The translations under genes were made by a program, and so were the position numbers. Under the pieces are notes generated by a model, which was not told the DNA's origin, ran no database searches, and saw nothing but the letters and a program-made list of their open reading frames with translations. Of a stretch of DNA of 64,000 bases, positions 33,069 through 40,671 are shown piece by piece. This DNA comes from Kitasatospora aureofaciens (lineage in GTDB: Bacteria; Actinomycetota; Actinomycetes; Streptomycetales; Streptomycetaceae), in contig NZ_JPRF03000012.1 in NCBI RefSeq assembly GCF_001188955.3, positions 124,001 to 188,000 on the forward strand. The letters run 5' to 3'. Each line of letters starts with the position of its first letter. Within the stretch, counting starts at the first letter, position 1.

Positions 33069-33518
33069 TCACCGAGGGCGGCACTCCGCCCAGACGGTCT
33101 TGCCCGGGGCCGCCGAGTGTGGGGAGGTGCCCCAGCCGTCGGCCAGGGCGGCGACCAGGAGCAGGCCGCGGCCGGACGCCGCATCGGCCGCAGGGCGGGG
33201 GAGGGCGGCCGGCGGCATCCGTTCGGTGCGGGTGTCGGACACCTCGATGCGCAGGGCGTCGGGGTACTCGGCGAGCCGGACGGCGAAGTCCCGGCCGGGG
33301 ACGCGGCCGTGGCGGACGGCGTTGGAGGCGAGCTCGGCGGTGATCAGCGTCAGGGTCTCGTTGAGCGGGGAGTCGTAGCCGTACCCCCACTCGTCGAGGC
33401 GGTGGCAGACGAGCCGGCGCGCGAGCCGGGCGCCGCGCGGGGTGGAGCTGAACCGCATGGCGAACTCCCGGAGGGGAGCGATCGCTTCAGGAGTGTTCGG
33501 GTTGCGCAGGGATGTCAT
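33069..33518 (-). CDS. RsbW-like ATP-binding protein (HATPase_c_2)
   Basis: 149 aa from the ATG of MTSLRNPNTPEAIAPLREF. It has the GHKL ATPase features: the N-box LITAELASNAVRHGR, a G1-like VSDTRTER and the glycine-rich DAASGRGLLLVAALADGWG. Streptomyces have dozens of these small kinases, which act as anti-sigma factors or their relatives in the partner-switching network and often sit near XRE-DUF5753/DUF397 genes, as here. The terminal KTVWAECRPR is typical. The exact partner is not visible. It is divergent from the membrane protein at 33646. Confidence 0.9.
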   Translation of the reverse strand: MTSLRNPNTPEAIAPLREFAMRFSSTPRGARLARRLVCHRLDEWGYGYDSPLNETLTLITAELASNAVRHGRVPGRDFAVRLAEYPDALRIEVSDTRTERMPPAALPRPAADAASGRGLLLVAALADGWGTSPHSAAPGKTVWAECRPR

Positions 33519-33645
33519 GGGCAGGAGCGTGCCGGGCCCGGAGAGGCCGTGACCAGCGGCGACGCGCGTACGGCCGAGCCGTGTACGGCGGTTGGGCGGC
33601 GGTGTACACGGGTGTCGAGAAGATCCTTGCGGGTAGGCCGCCGGC

Positions 33646-35178
33646 ATGGGAACGAAGGTGTACGACCAGCGGGTTCTGACGCTGATCGAGGTGCGCGGTG
33701 GTGCGCGGGACTGGGCGGAGGCCGAGCAGGTCTTCGAAGGGCACGGCTGGCCGGTGATCGGCCATCATGTGTGCGGGGAAGGGCCATTGCAGGGGGTACT
33801 GGATCCAGATCCGTCCTCGCGCGTGTACGAGGTGGAGGTGCGGCTGCCGGGCGCTCTCCACAACTGCGAGCGGGGGGCGAGCCGGAGAGTGCAGAAGGTG
33901 CTGCGGAGGGCGCGCCTGGAAACCTATGTGCGCCGGGCCGAGCCGTTGGTACGGGACCGCGAGATGCTGACCGAATGGCAGGCGTACGACGCGTCCTCGC
34001 CGTCGATCACCCGCTTCCCCCGACTGCGCCACGCTGTGCGGCGGTTCGCGTCCCGCCTGGGCCGTCATGACATCCGGGTGCGCGTCATCGGAACGCGGGG
34101 GGAGGCGCCGGGCCTCGCGCGCATGCCCTCGACCTCGGGAGGGGGCGTTGCATCCACCGCCGTTTCGGTTCGACCGCTCGACGGGCGGTGGCGCGGCACC
34201 GTGCGCTACTGGCCGGAGGAGGAGACGGAACGACGCAAGGACCGGGTGATCGGCTGGAGCATGGCAGTAGGTATGGCCGCGGTGTTCGCGGCCGGGGCCA
34301 CCGGAGGCGTTCGGGGCTTCTGGGTCGTGCTCGCAGCGCTGGCCGGTGTCGCCGCGGTGCTCTCCGGGGCACGTCTGTTCCGGGAGGGCCGGGCGGCCGG
34401 GGCCGGCATGGCTGCGGCTGCGGCCGGGGCGATGCTGCTGCTGGGGCTCGGCCCCTTGCAGTCGGCGGACCAGAGCTGGAGCGGGCAGCCGGTGCTCGTG
34501 TCCACAGGCATCATGGCGGTGGTCGCGGGGCTGTGGCTCCTGATGCGGCAGTGGAGCTGGGCGGAGTGGGCGGCATGGGTGGTACCGCTGGTCGCGTCGC
34601 TGGCCGGTGCCACGCTTCTGGCGTCGGGTTCGGTGCTGCACTCCTTGTACGCCGACAGGCTGTCGCTCAGCCCCGGGGACCTGGACGTGCCACCGATCTG
34701 GCAGGTCGTCTCGGCGGTCAAACTGCTGACCTTCCTGAGCTTGGCGCTGGTGCTCCCCGCCTGGTGGGGCTTCGCCAGGCACCGGCATCACAGCTATGCG
34801 GGCACGGGAGAGGGGTTCAACGTGGCGATCTATGCCCTGCTGCTGATCGCGATCCTGGCCGGTGTCGCAACCTTGGCGCTGCACTCGGCGGGGCGCGCGG
34901 CCGAGCGCACGATTGCCGCTGCGGCGCGTGGTGAGGAGACTCCGTCCTACTTCGGTGTCGAGCCCAAGTGGGTCTGCGTCGAACCGGCTGAGCCGGTGGA
35001 GCGGCTCTCGGGAGAGGGCCCCCGGTTCGACCCCAAGCGGCCGTACCTCTCCTTCGGCGTCGCGCAGGGCATGGCCGTGCTCTGGGACCGGGCGGCGGGC
35101 GAGCCTCTCAAGCTGACGGCGCGCCAGGTGCGGCTGGTACCGGCGGAGTCCGGTGCCGTCTGTGGTGCAGGGGGCTGA
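33646..35178 (+). CDS. Polytopic membrane protein, unknown function
   Basis: 510 aa. Residues about 1-185 are cytoplasmic, Arg-rich and soluble-looking (LTLIEVRGGARDWAEAEQ, VRLPGALHNCERGASRRVQK). Then come about seven hydrophobic helices between residues 200 and 425, broken by polar loops. A C-terminal extracytoplasmic or cytoplasmic tail of about 85 residues contains two cysteines (KWVCVEP, GAVCGAGG). No transporter or enzyme motif is recognisable. It is divergent from the RsbW-like gene and followed by the HTH/Zn protein after a 127-bp gap. I recognise no family. Confidence 0.75.
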   Translation: MGTKVYDQRVLTLIEVRGGARDWAEAEQVFEGHGWPVIGHHVCGEGPLQGVLDPDPSSRVYEVEVRLPGALHNCERGASRRVQKVLRRARLETYVRRAEPLVRDREMLTEWQAYDASSPSITRFPRLRHAVRRFASRLGRHDIRVRVIGTRGEAPGLARMPSTSGGGVASTAVSVRPLDGRWRGTVRYWPEEETERRKDRVIGWSMAVGMAAVFAAGATGGVRGFWVVLAALAGVAAVLSGARLFREGRAAGAGMAAAAAGAMLLLGLGPLQSADQSWSGQPVLVSTGIMAVVAGLWLLMRQWSWAEWAAWVVPLVASLAGATLLASGSVLHSLYADRLSLSPGDLDVPPIWQVVSAVKLLTFLSLALVLPAWWGFARHRHHSYAGTGEGFNVAIYALLLIAILAGVATLALHSAGRAAERTIAAAARGEETPSYFGVEPKWVCVEPAEPVERLSGEGPRFDPKRPYLSFGVAQGMAVLWDRAAGEPLKLTARQVRLVPAESGAVCGAGG

Positions 35179-35249
35179 GGCGGGCGCTTCGCGGATTCGG
35201 AGGCGGGGAGTGGTCACCGCGTGCTACCGTCCGGCTACAGATCAATAGG

Positions 35250-35282
35250 TGACCCCGGCGGTGCTGGAACACCCCGGGGTCA
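35250..35282 (+). promoter_or_regulatory. Leader RNA hairpin upstream of the HTH/Zn protein
   Basis: TGACCCCGG (35250-35258) pairs with CCGGGGTCA (35274-35282), and inside it GGTG pairs with CACC with one bulged C, leaving the loop CTGGAA. The 13-bp helix ends 6 bases before the AAGGAG ribosome binding site of the gene at 35306. It could be an attenuator or a protein-binding leader. Confidence 0.6.
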
Positions 35283-35305
35283 GGCACAAGGAGTAAGGCC
35301 TCCTC

Positions 35306-36190
35306 ATGCACGTGCACTTTATCGCGCCCGCACGCTACGTACGGGCGTCACACGAGATCGTCCGCCACCCGCGTCTGCGGGCCACGGCGAAGACGCTGCT
35401 GTTGTGGGCGCTCTCGCTGCCGCCCGGCAGCCGGGACACCATCCTCACCATCGGCAAGCGGATGCCCGAAGGGCGCACGGCGGTCGCCCGTGCGCGGGCC
35501 CAGCTGATCGAGGAGGGCTACCTGCACGTCCGGCGGTCCCAGCACCCGACGAAGGGGACGTGGACGACTCGCGTCTTGGTCAGCAGCGTGCCGCTGACAG
35601 AGCCGGACGAGATCGAGACGGCCTGGCGCGGTTCGGTCCGAAACCCGGCACTCGGTGAGGGGGAGGGTCGGGAGGCCGGCACTTCCCCCAAGGGGGAGAA
35701 GAACGAGGGAAAGACCTCCTCCCGCGCGGCGACGGTGACGGTGGCGGGGGCAGCGGAGGGCGAGGCGGCCGGACTGCTCGGCCGGTTGACCGCCCGGGAC
35801 CGTCGCCTGCGGCTGGGGGCGGCCGAAGTCCTGGATCTCGCACCGCTGGTGGCGGACTGGCTCGCCCGGGATCCGGACATGGGGCGGCTGCGGGAAGCAC
35901 TGTTGGGTGGCCTGCCCTCGCATGTGCTGGCCCCGGCTGGCTTCGTACGGGCACGTCTGGAGCGGCGGATGCCGGAGGCCGTCGCCGGGCCTGGTGCAGC
36001 CGCCGGTGGCATGCGGGAGTGCGCGAGTTGCGCGGATCCGGTGGAGGGGGGCGGCGTGGTCTGCCGACGCTGCACGGGAGTTGCACCTCTTGAGGGCGGG
36101 CCTGACACGGCCGCCGTCGAACGCAATCGTCGCGGCGCGGAACGCGCACGCAGCCTGCTGCGTGGCGCGATGGTTACAGCGGCGGCGTAG
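35306..36190 (+). CDS. Winged-helix protein with C-terminal zinc ribbon
   Basis: 294 aa. Residues about 15-75 look like a winged-helix DNA-binding domain (HPRLRATAKTLLLWALSLPPG, RTAVARARAQLIEEGYLHV) of the kind seen in plasmid-replication and phage-type regulators. A charged linker (about 115-150) follows, then a helical segment, and near 238-258 a zinc ribbon CASC/CRRC. Proteins like this are common in Streptomyces next to XRE-DUF5753 and DUF397 genes, as here. The role is probably DNA binding; replication or gene control cannot be told apart from sequence. A strong leader hairpin stands just before its ribosome binding site, pointing to post-transcriptional control. Confidence 0.8.
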   Translation: MHVHFIAPARYVRASHEIVRHPRLRATAKTLLLWALSLPPGSRDTILTIGKRMPEGRTAVARARAQLIEEGYLHVRRSQHPTKGTWTTRVLVSSVPLTEPDEIETAWRGSVRNPALGEGEGREAGTSPKGEKNEGKTSSRAATVTVAGAAEGEAAGLLGRLTARDRRLRLGAAEVLDLAPLVADWLARDPDMGRLREALLGGLPSHVLAPAGFVRARLERRMPEAVAGPGAAAGGMRECASCADPVEGGGVVCRRCTGVAPLEGGPDTAAVERNRRGAERARSLLRGAMVTAAA

Positions 36191-36305
36191 CGCGGGTGAA
36201 TTCGCTGGATTCCGGACACTCGGGCTGGTCGCGTTCCGTATCGTTCCGCCAGCTGATCGTGTGCGGGTGTCCCCAGGTGGGTGTGGTGGGCCGGAGGTGG
36301 TCGAT

Positions 36306-37118
36306 ATGGCGGAACAGGACGACGGGGTAGGCCTCCTGCGTGCCTTCGGGCGGCAGTTGAAGCTCCTGCGGGAGCGGGCCGGGCTGTCCCGGGCCCAGTT
36401 GGGCGCACGATTGGGGTACGGCGAGGACCTGATCGCCTCGGTGGAGCTCGGGCGGCGAATCCCCCGGCCGGAACTGATCGACAGGGCGGATCACGAGCTG
36501 AACGCAGCCGGCGTGCTGATCGCGATGAAGGACGAAGTCGCGCGGGCCCGGTACCCCGCGTTCTTCCGGGATGCCGCCAAGCTGGAGGCGGAGGCGGTCG
36601 AATTGCAGTCCTACGACACCCATGTCGTCAACGGCCTGCTTCAGACCGAGGAATACATGCGGGCGCTGCTCGCGATGCGCAGACCTCTGCTGGAAGAAAG
36701 CGTCATTGAGCAACGAGTGGCTGCTCGATTGGCTCGACAGGAGTTGTTCGCAGCCCGGATCTCCCCCCTGATGAGCTTCGTCATGGAGGAGTCCGTGCTC
36801 CTGCGGCGGCTTGGCGGTGCTGCGGTGATGCGTGGCCAGTTGGAGCAGATCCTCCTCGTTGGGCAACGTCGCAACGTGGAGGCGCAGGTCATGCCCCTCG
36901 ATCGTGAGGACAATGCGGGCATCGACGGCGGCTTCACCTTGTTCACCCGCAAGGGTGGTGAGCAGGTCGGTTACATGGAGACGCAGGGCCATAGCACACT
37001 GGTCACTGATCGCGAAGAAGTCCGCGCCCTCGCCTCACGTCATGGGATCATCCGCGCACAGGCGCTGACCCCTCGTGAGTCGCTGGCGTACGTCGAGAAG
37101 TTGCTGGGAGAGCTATGA
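36306..37118 (+). CDS. XRE-family regulator with DUF5753
   Basis: 270 aa from ATG 36306; the open frame extends to 35907 but overlaps the previous gene. The helix-turn-helix spans about residues 10-65 (LKLLRERAGLSRAQLGARLGYGEDLIASVELGRRIP). The DUF5753 domain (about 85-265) contains the usual VNGLLQTEEYMRALL, RQELF and MEESVLLRRLGG segments. The stop overlaps the start of the DUF397 gene (ATGA), the standard Streptomyces pairing in which the small DUF397 protein is thought to counteract or modulate the regulator (bldB/whiJ-like systems). Confidence 0.95.
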   Translation: MAEQDDGVGLLRAFGRQLKLLRERAGLSRAQLGARLGYGEDLIASVELGRRIPRPELIDRADHELNAAGVLIAMKDEVARARYPAFFRDAAKLEAEAVELQSYDTHVVNGLLQTEEYMRALLAMRRPLLEESVIEQRVAARLARQELFAARISPLMSFVMEESVLLRRLGGAAVMRGQLEQILLVGQRRNVEAQVMPLDREDNAGIDGGFTLFTRKGGEQVGYMETQGHSTLVTDREEVRALASRHGIIRAQALTPRESLAYVEKLLGEL

Positions 37119-37327
37119 ACGCCGACGAGAGCACCGGAGTATCGCAGGCCTTGGCCTGGTTCAAGAGCAGTCACAGTGGCGCGGAAGGCGGTCAATGCGT
37201 GGAAGTGGCCCTGACGGGAGCTGTTGTTCACGTCCGTGATTCCAAGGACCCGGAGGGGCCGGTCCTGCGCATCGAGCCGGCTGACTGGGCGGCGTTCGTC
37301 CGGTTCGCCTCCGCGCGTCGGATCTGA
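37115..37327 (+). CDS. DUF397 protein
   Basis: 70 aa. It shows the family pattern: ALAWFKSSHSGAEGGQCVEVA, VHVRDSKDPEGPVLRIEP and the end WAAFVRFA. Its ATG overlaps the XRE gene stop, so it is co-translated with its likely partner. By analogy with WhiJ-type systems it is expected to bind or antagonise the XRE-DUF5753 protein. Confidence 0.96.
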   Translation: MNADESTGVSQALAWFKSSHSGAEGGQCVEVALTGAVVHVRDSKDPEGPVLRIEPADWAAFVRFASARRI

Positions 37328-37342
37328 CCGGACGGCCTCCTT

Positions 37343-38272
37343 TCAGGACTCTGCGTCACTACCGAGCTTGTCGCCGACGTAGCCGAGACGGATCGCCCGC
37401 TCCTCGGGGACGAGACGGAAGTGCAGCCGTCCCTTCCCCGGGGTGAAGCGGCCGTGCCACGAGAAGCAGCGGTTCTCGCCGTCGAGGTCGGTGAAGGTGC
37501 ACAGGTGCTGCCGGCTCTGGGACTCCGGGGTGATGTGCGGGTGCTGCCATTTCGGCTCGGGCGAGGTTGCCGGGTCCCAGCCGGCGGCCGTCGCCTCCAG
37601 GTCGATCAGCAGTTTGCGGACCGGCCGGTGCCACTTCATGTCGAGGCGGCGGAGGCAGCGCTCGAAACGGGGGATCTTCTGGAGGTGCGGGAAGAACTCG
37701 TCCCAGGCGTCGAGGATTTCGGCAGGGGTGGTGAGTGAGGTCGTACCGGCCTCGTGGGCCCAGGCCTTGTGCGCGTCGGCCTCGTCCGGGCTTGAGCAGT
37801 GCCGCGCACGGTCGCGGCTGCTTTCGATGCCGTCCTCGGTGAGGTGCTGGATGTCGACGTCCAGCCACGCGGTAGCCCACTTCGCCGATACCGGAAGACT
37901 GACGGCCAGGCCATCGGTGAGGTGCGCGAAGGCGACGCCTTCGACGGTGCGGCCGTCGTGCTGGTACTCCACCTCGTCCGGGTCGAGCGTCAACTGGACG
38001 GCGTCCCGGAAGGGCGAGCGGCTGCGCAGCGCGAGGAGGTAGCGGTGCCGGTCGCGGTTCTGCCCGCTCGCGTTCACCCACTGCTGGTAGAGGTACCCGC
38101 GAGCCAGCTCGGCGGCTGGCAGAGGGCTCTTGGTGACCAATGCGATGCTCTGCCAGCTCTTGAGGTGGCGGAGCGTGTCCACGAAGCCGGCCATCGCGGT
38201 GTCCACCTCCCGCGGACCGGACTCGGACTCGCAGGACAGCTCGTTGAGAAACAGTGTCAGTGACACTCCCAC
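37343..38272 (-). CDS. Unknown protein, last gene of the composite defence operon
   Basis: 309 aa, soluble, no signal peptide. Residues about 25-75 (MAGFVDTLRHLKSWQSIALVTKSPL) are helical. A middle segment contains LTLDPDEVEYQHDGRTVEGVAFAHLTDGLAVSLP. The C-terminal part (HLCTFTDLDGENRCFSWHGRFTPGKGRLHF, split around CFSWHGRF) looks like a small conserved domain with a nuclease-like or binding flavour I cannot name. It starts 52 bases after the DUF3696-type ATPase gene and shares its strand, so it is probably the last gene of the unit that begins with the kinase. Co-occurrence with an OLD-like ATPase suggests an effector or cofactor, but no function is claimed. Confidence 0.7.
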   Translation of the reverse strand: MGVSLTLFLNELSCESESGPREVDTAMAGFVDTLRHLKSWQSIALVTKSPLPAAELARGYLYQQWVNASGQNRDRHRYLLALRSRSPFRDAVQLTLDPDEVEYQHDGRTVEGVAFAHLTDGLAVSLPVSAKWATAWLDVDIQHLTEDGIESSRDRARHCSSPDEADAHKAWAHEAGTTSLTTPAEILDAWDEFFPHLQKIPRFERCLRRLDMKWHRPVRKLLIDLEATAAGWDPATSPEPKWQHPHITPESQSRQHLCTFTDLDGENRCFSWHGRFTPGKGRLHFRLVPEERAIRLGYVGDKLGSDAES

Positions 38273-38324
38273 CCCTGGGTTTCTGTTGTGGATCGACTGT
38301 CAGGACGTGCGCGGGTGCCGGAGG

Positions 38325-39458
38325 TCAGTCGAGAAGCTTCTCCAGGGAGTTCTCCCACTCGTCGAAGAACCCGGTCGGCCACTCCGAAAGCATGCCGTCC
38401 TCGCCCATGACAGGACTGATCACCTCGGCGGTCTGCTCGTGGCGCCGGAAGAAGTGGACGGCCGTGGACGCTGCCGGGATGCGCCCGTCCTTCACGGCGA
38501 TGCGCAGCCCGTTGAGGACGTGGTCGGAGTGGGTCTCCACGATCACCTGGGCTCCGGCTGCGACGGCGGCCACCGCGAGGTACGCCAGCCAGGTCTGCCC
38601 CTGCGGGTGGAGGTGCGCCTCCGGGTTCTCCAGGAGGATCAGGGCACCCGGCTGGGCCGACAGGCAGGCGACGACGATCGGCAGGGCGTAGGTCAGCCCG
38701 AAGCCGACGTTGGTCGGACGGTAGCGGTTGGAGGCGGAGATCCCGGAGCCGAAACCGTAGCTGAGGCGCACGCTGTCCGTGCCGTCGATGCCCACCGCTT
38801 GGAGGTTGACGCCCGGGCAGAGCCGCTGCATCCACGCGTCGGTCTGGGAGAGGAGAGAAGCGGAACGGGTGTCGTCCAGCCGGAGCGGGCCGGCCGCGAC
38901 GAGGTCGTCCTGGTGGGCCCGAAGGAAGTTGACGGTGTGTTCGCCCCGTGAGCCGAGGAATCCACGGCCCACGGCGGCCTGGTGGGAACGCGGGTAACTG
39001 ACGGCCGGGACGATCCGGTCGGCCTTGAGGTACTGGAACCCGGGCTGGAAAAGCGAGCACTCATCCGCGTCGTGGGCGTCCGGACCCATCGGGCAGTCGG
39101 TCATCCTCAGTAGGTCGTCCTCACGGCCGTATGCGGCAGACCAGGCGTAGCGGGTTCCGTCGGACGTCACGGCGAGCGTGATGCTGCGAGCGTCCCCGGT
39201 GGCCGACTCGTGTCGCACGTACGTGTCGTGTCGCACGTCCTGACCAGTGCCGAGCTCGACGAGTTCACCGTTGAGGAGGAAACCGCCGCTGTCGTCGTAA
39301 AGATGGAGAAGCCCGTGGGATTGGCGGAGGAGCGCGAGGGACTGGAGAACGGTGCTCTTGCCGGAAGAGTTCAGCCCGGTGAGAAGTGTGAACGGGGCCA
39401 GGGCAATGTCCTGGTGGGCGAAGGCCTTGAAGTTGGTGATGCCAATGTGCTCAAGCAT
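38325..39458 (-). CDS. DUF3696/OLD-like AAA ATPase
   Basis: 377 aa from ATG 39458; an alternative TTG lies one codon upstream. The N terminus is that of SMC/RecF-like ATPases (MLEHIGITNFKAFAHQDIAL), with Walker A GLNSSGKSTVLQSL near residue 33. The ABC-type Walker B is ILLENPEAHLHPQGQ (about residue 272), followed by the switch histidine in ETHSDHVLNGLR. The family is usually a partner of a nuclease or effector in defence modules. The start overlaps the DUF262 gene by 8 bases, so the two are coupled. No Toprim domain is visible, so cleavage activity would have to come from another gene. Confidence 0.9.
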   Translation of the reverse strand: MLEHIGITNFKAFAHQDIALAPFTLLTGLNSSGKSTVLQSLALLRQSHGLLHLYDDSGGFLLNGELVELGTGQDVRHDTYVRHESATGDARSITLAVTSDGTRYAWSAAYGREDDLLRMTDCPMGPDAHDADECSLFQPGFQYLKADRIVPAVSYPRSHQAAVGRGFLGSRGEHTVNFLRAHQDDLVAAGPLRLDDTRSASLLSQTDAWMQRLCPGVNLQAVGIDGTDSVRLSYGFGSGISASNRYRPTNVGFGLTYALPIVVACLSAQPGALILLENPEAHLHPQGQTWLAYLAVAAVAAGAQVIVETHSDHVLNGLRIAVKDGRIPAASTAVHFFRRHEQTAEVISPVMGEDGMLSEWPTGFFDEWENSLEKLLD

Positions 39459-40671
39459 CAAGCGTCTCCTGGAAGATCCGGTCCATCTCGCGGAAACGAA
39501 GCCTCACCTTACCGACATCACCGGTGCCGGCCGAGACCGCGCCGACGAAGGTGGGGTCGTCCATCAACTCCATGAACTTCTTCTCCACGACCGACTGGCG
39601 GGCGGCGAGCGCGTCGATCTCGGCGCGAGTCCGGTTGGCCAGGCACGCCGATTCGGTTTCGAACAGTGCCTTGTTGACGGGAGAACGGCGGTTGTAGCCG
39701 GGGAACCGCTTCCGGAAGGCGTGGATACCGAAGATGCGTTCCGCTGCGCTCATGGCGTGGAGGAAACGTCCCTCCAGATCGGAGAGCTCCTCGGGGGACA
39801 AGGTGTTGATGGTGTGCATGGCCGAGCGGAGGAAGCCGTCGAAGTCCTGCGAGGCGTAGGAATCCGGCGAGTTGAGGCTGAACGCCAGGAAGCGGAGGCA
39901 CATCTCGCGGTCCGACATCCGCTCGGGGGAGACGCTGTAGGACGTCGCACTGAGGAACGGTCGGGTATTGGCGAGCTCGTAGAGGAAGGTACGGGCCCGG
40001 CCGGGGATGAGTGCATGCCGGAGTTCCTGACGGGTCAGGGGACGGCCGCCCGTGTTGATGCGGGCGAAGATGTTGAACTTCACCTCCTCCGGAGTGCCGC
40101 GACGGATGAGGAGGACCACGAGTTCGGTCTCCTCGATCCGGGTCTGAAGGCGTCCGGGGAGGTCGGCGAAGGAGCAGCCGTTGAACTCGGTGAGGTATTC
40201 CAGGCCGGTGAGGACCAGGGGCTCGGCACCGATGGCGGCGGCGTCGACGAAGCGCGCGATGGTGGTGAGGCGCTGAACGCCGTCCACGATCGCCCACGAC
40301 TCCTCGTCCACCTCGGCGGCATAGAGCGTCGGAAGCGTGATCCGCAGAAGCAGCGACTCGATGAGCCGGCTCTGCGCCTGCGCCGTCCAGATGCCGGCAC
40401 GGCGCTGAAAGTCCGGGGCGAGGTCGATGGTGTCGCGCCGGATGCGATTGATGAGGAGCGAGACCGTGGGGGTCCGGGTCTGCACCTCGATCTTGCTGGG
40501 ATCGAAGGGGCTGGCGATCCGCTCACCGATGTCCTCGGACTCGACGCCGGAACTCTTGCCGCCGTCGTCGAACTCGACGGGAAGTTGGGTGCCGGGCTCA
40601 TCGAGCGCGAAGAGTGCCTCCGGCGCGGAGTACTTGGACTTCCCGCCCGGGAGGTTGTTTCTGTCGGTCAT
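39451..40671 (-). CDS. DUF262 (ParB/GmrSD-like) protein
   Basis: 406 aa from the ATG that overlaps the methyltransferase stop (ATGA at 40668-40671). The DUF262 core lies at about residues 60-260: the PDFQRRAGIWTAQAQSRLIESLLL helix, then VDGVQRLTTIARF and FNIFARINTGGRPLTRQELRHAL. DUF262 is the N-terminal, NTP-binding ParB-like fold of GmrSD and SspE-type enzymes. The DUF1524 HNH nuclease often fused to it is missing here, so nuclease activity may be absent or supplied by a neighbour. Tightly coupled both upstream (methyltransferase) and downstream (ATPase). Confidence 0.9.
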   Translation of the reverse strand: MTDRNNLPGGKSKYSAPEALFALDEPGTQLPVEFDDGGKSSGVESEDIGERIASPFDPSKIEVQTRTPTVSLLINRIRRDTIDLAPDFQRRAGIWTAQAQSRLIESLLLRITLPTLYAAEVDEESWAIVDGVQRLTTIARFVDAAAIGAEPLVLTGLEYLTEFNGCSFADLPGRLQTRIEETELVVLLIRRGTPEEVKFNIFARINTGGRPLTRQELRHALIPGRARTFLYELANTRPFLSATSYSVSPERMSDREMCLRFLAFSLNSPDSYASQDFDGFLRSAMHTINTLSPEELSDLEGRFLHAMSAAERIFGIHAFRKRFPGYNRRSPVNKALFETESACLANRTRAEIDALAARQSVVEKKFMELMDDPTFVGAVSAGTGDVGKVRLRFREMDRIFQETLDA

